Translations under genes and position numbers: made by a program
The notes under the pieces: model-generated
Told to the model about the DNA's origin: nothing
The model's input: the letters and a program-made list of their open reading frames with translations, nothing else
Databases searched by the model: none
Source of the DNA: Sphingomonas sp.
GTDB taxonomy: Bacteria; Pseudomonadota; Alphaproteobacteria; Sphingomonadales; Sphingomonadaceae
Length of the DNA stretch: 64,000 bases
Reading direction: 5' to 3'
NCBI RefSeq assembly: GCF_019635455.1
Contig: NZ_JAHBZJ010000006.1
Location: 62,001-126,000 of the forward strand
Shown: piece by piece, positions 63,058 through 64,000 of the stretch
How positions within the stretch are numbered: position 1 is the first letter of the stretch
Layout: every line of letters starts with the position of its first letter

Positions 63058-64000
63058 ATGACTTCCACAACATCCGCAAATCTGATGCGCCGGACGCTCG
63101 GCTGGTTTCTGGCGTCGGCGCTGTGCCTGGGCATCGCGCTTCCTTCGACCGCGCGGGCATCGGCGATGTCGCCCGTCGCGATCGCACAGGCCGCCGCGCC
63201 GGCACAGACCGGCATCGAACGGGCGATGAAGGCGGTCGTCGCGATCAGCCCCCAGGACGAAGCGGCCCGCAAGCGCAACGGCGACAGCGAAGCGGCGGGC
63301 GGCTCCGGCTTCGTCATCGACGCGTCGGGCCTGATCCTCACCAACGCGCATGTCGTCGCGAAGCTCGACACGGTCGAGGTCGCGTTCGCCGATGGGCGCA
63401 AGTACAAGGGACGGGTGCTTGGCCGTGACGGCCGGACCGATCTCGCCGTCGTCAAGATCGATGCGGAGGGGCCGCTGCCGGTGGTGCGCTTCGTCAAATC
63501 GTCACGGCTGCCGCTCGGCACACGCGTCTATGCGCTCGGCAATCCGCTGGGAAATCGCTTTTCGGTCAGCGCGGGCATCGTCAGCGGCTATGATCGTTCC
63601 TACGACGTTGCGTGGCCCGTGAATTTCATCCAGCATGATGCCGCACTGAATCCCGGAAACAGTGGGGGGCCGCTGATCACGGAGGATGGGGAAGTGATCG
63701 GTATCAACACGGCGACTCCGCCCGAGACGATTTTCGACATCGGCATCGGCCTCGCGATTCCGGCCGAACTGGCCGAGAAGATCGCGGCCAAGCTGGTCGC
63801 CGACGGCAAGGTGGTGCGCGGCCGGCTCGGCGTCACCGCCAGCAGCGCGGATGCCGGTATGGCCGAAGCGCTGGGCGCGCCGGGCCAGAGCGGCCTGATC
63901 ATCGACGCCGTCGGCAAGGGTGGTGCCGCCGAGCGGGCGGGCGTCCGCATCGGTGACCTGCTGCTCTCGGTCGAGGGGCGCAAGCTGGAGGTCGTTCGCG
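63058..64000 (+). CDS. trypsin-like serine protease with PDZ domain (HtrA/Deg family; cut by window edge)
   Basis: The first 314 codons are in the window. Signal peptide/anchor up to about residue 34, then a trypsin domain with His98 (LTNAHVV), Asp128 (RTDLAVVKID) and Ser202 (NPGNSGGPL), an intact triad. A PDZ domain starts near 255 (RGRLGVTASSADAG) and continues in the GAAERAGVRIGDLLLSVEG core before the edge. Periplasmic quality-control protease or related. ATG 63058 gives MTSTTSANLMRR. The 124 bases upstream hold no gene. Confidence 0.93.
   Translation, partial: MTSTTSANLMRRTLGWFLASALCLGIALPSTARASAMSPVAIAQAAAPAQTGIERAMKAVVAISPQDEAARKRNGDSEAAGGSGFVIDASGLILTNAHVVAKLDTVEVAFADGRKYKGRVLGRDGRTDLAVVKIDAEGPLPVVRFVKSSRLPLGTRVYALGNPLGNRFSVSAGIVSGYDRSYDVAWPVNFIQHDAALNPGNSGGPLITEDGEVIGINTATPPETIFDIGIGLAIPAELAEKIAAKLVADGKVVRGRLGVTASSADAGMAEALGAPGQSGLIIDAVGKGGAAERAGVRIGDLLLSVEGRKLEVVR

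Overview
The window is a gene-dense, GC-rich stretch of chromosome, most probably from a sphingomonad (Alphaproteobacteria, Sphingomonas or a close relative). This rests on gene content and order: UPF0262 divergent from dnaB, DUF1285-Nudix-CCA transferase, a cobA-DUF2849-cysI-DUF934-cysH sulfate assimilation run, an alphaproteobacterial FNR, and a TonB-ExbB-ExbD-ExbD operon. No transposase, integrase, CRISPR array, rRNA or origin was seen.

Layout. 1-7.7 kb: a secreted serine protease autotransporter cut by the left edge, rplM-rpsI with a strong terminator, ctaA-cutA-hypothetical, and a MerC-like gene with zur behind a candidate Zur box. 7.7-12.5 kb: dxs, a truncated TPR-gene remnant, a cysteine-nucleophile alpha/beta hydrolase divergent from a LysR regulator, and tRNA-Arg. 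12.5-19.8 kb: queuosine precursor transporter, a membrane protein, purS-purQ-fnr (coupled), a 49-codon membrane protein missed by ordinary ORF length cut-offs, purC, a tandem pair of DUF4349-type lipoproteins and an exported TPR protein. 19.8-29 kb: parC, a GGDEF-EAL protein, CCA transferase, Nudix, DUF1285, GNAT, GST, folB and an exported hypothetical. 29-31.7 kb: TonB-ExbB-ExbD-ExbD operon ending in a textbook terminator. 31.7-34 kb: about 1 kb without a clear gene, then a small exported TPR gene behind Pho-box-like repeats, and dcd. 34-38 kb: UPF0262-GH25-cdd-lipoprotein operon, its last gene frameshifted, and dnaB. 38-43.5 kb: assimilatory sulfate reduction plus siroheme methylation, an AraC regulator and a 50-codon zinc-ribbon-like gene. 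43.6-52 kb: exported TPR protein, astD, selO, hydrolase, glycosyltransferase, nitronate monooxygenase, tRNA-Gln. 52-64 kb: ppx, rlmE, a Baeyer-Villiger-type monooxygenase, the coupled trehalose operon otsB-GH15-otsA, a Rieske protein, hppD, another exported TPR protein and an HtrA-type protease cut by the right edge.

Most of the window is ordinary housekeeping. The points of most interest are several candidate operators upstream of recognisable genes, two tiny genes, two broken genes, start/stop couplings (purQ-fnr, otsB-GH15-otsA), and a dispersed family of exported TPR proteins. I found no convincing wholly new system.
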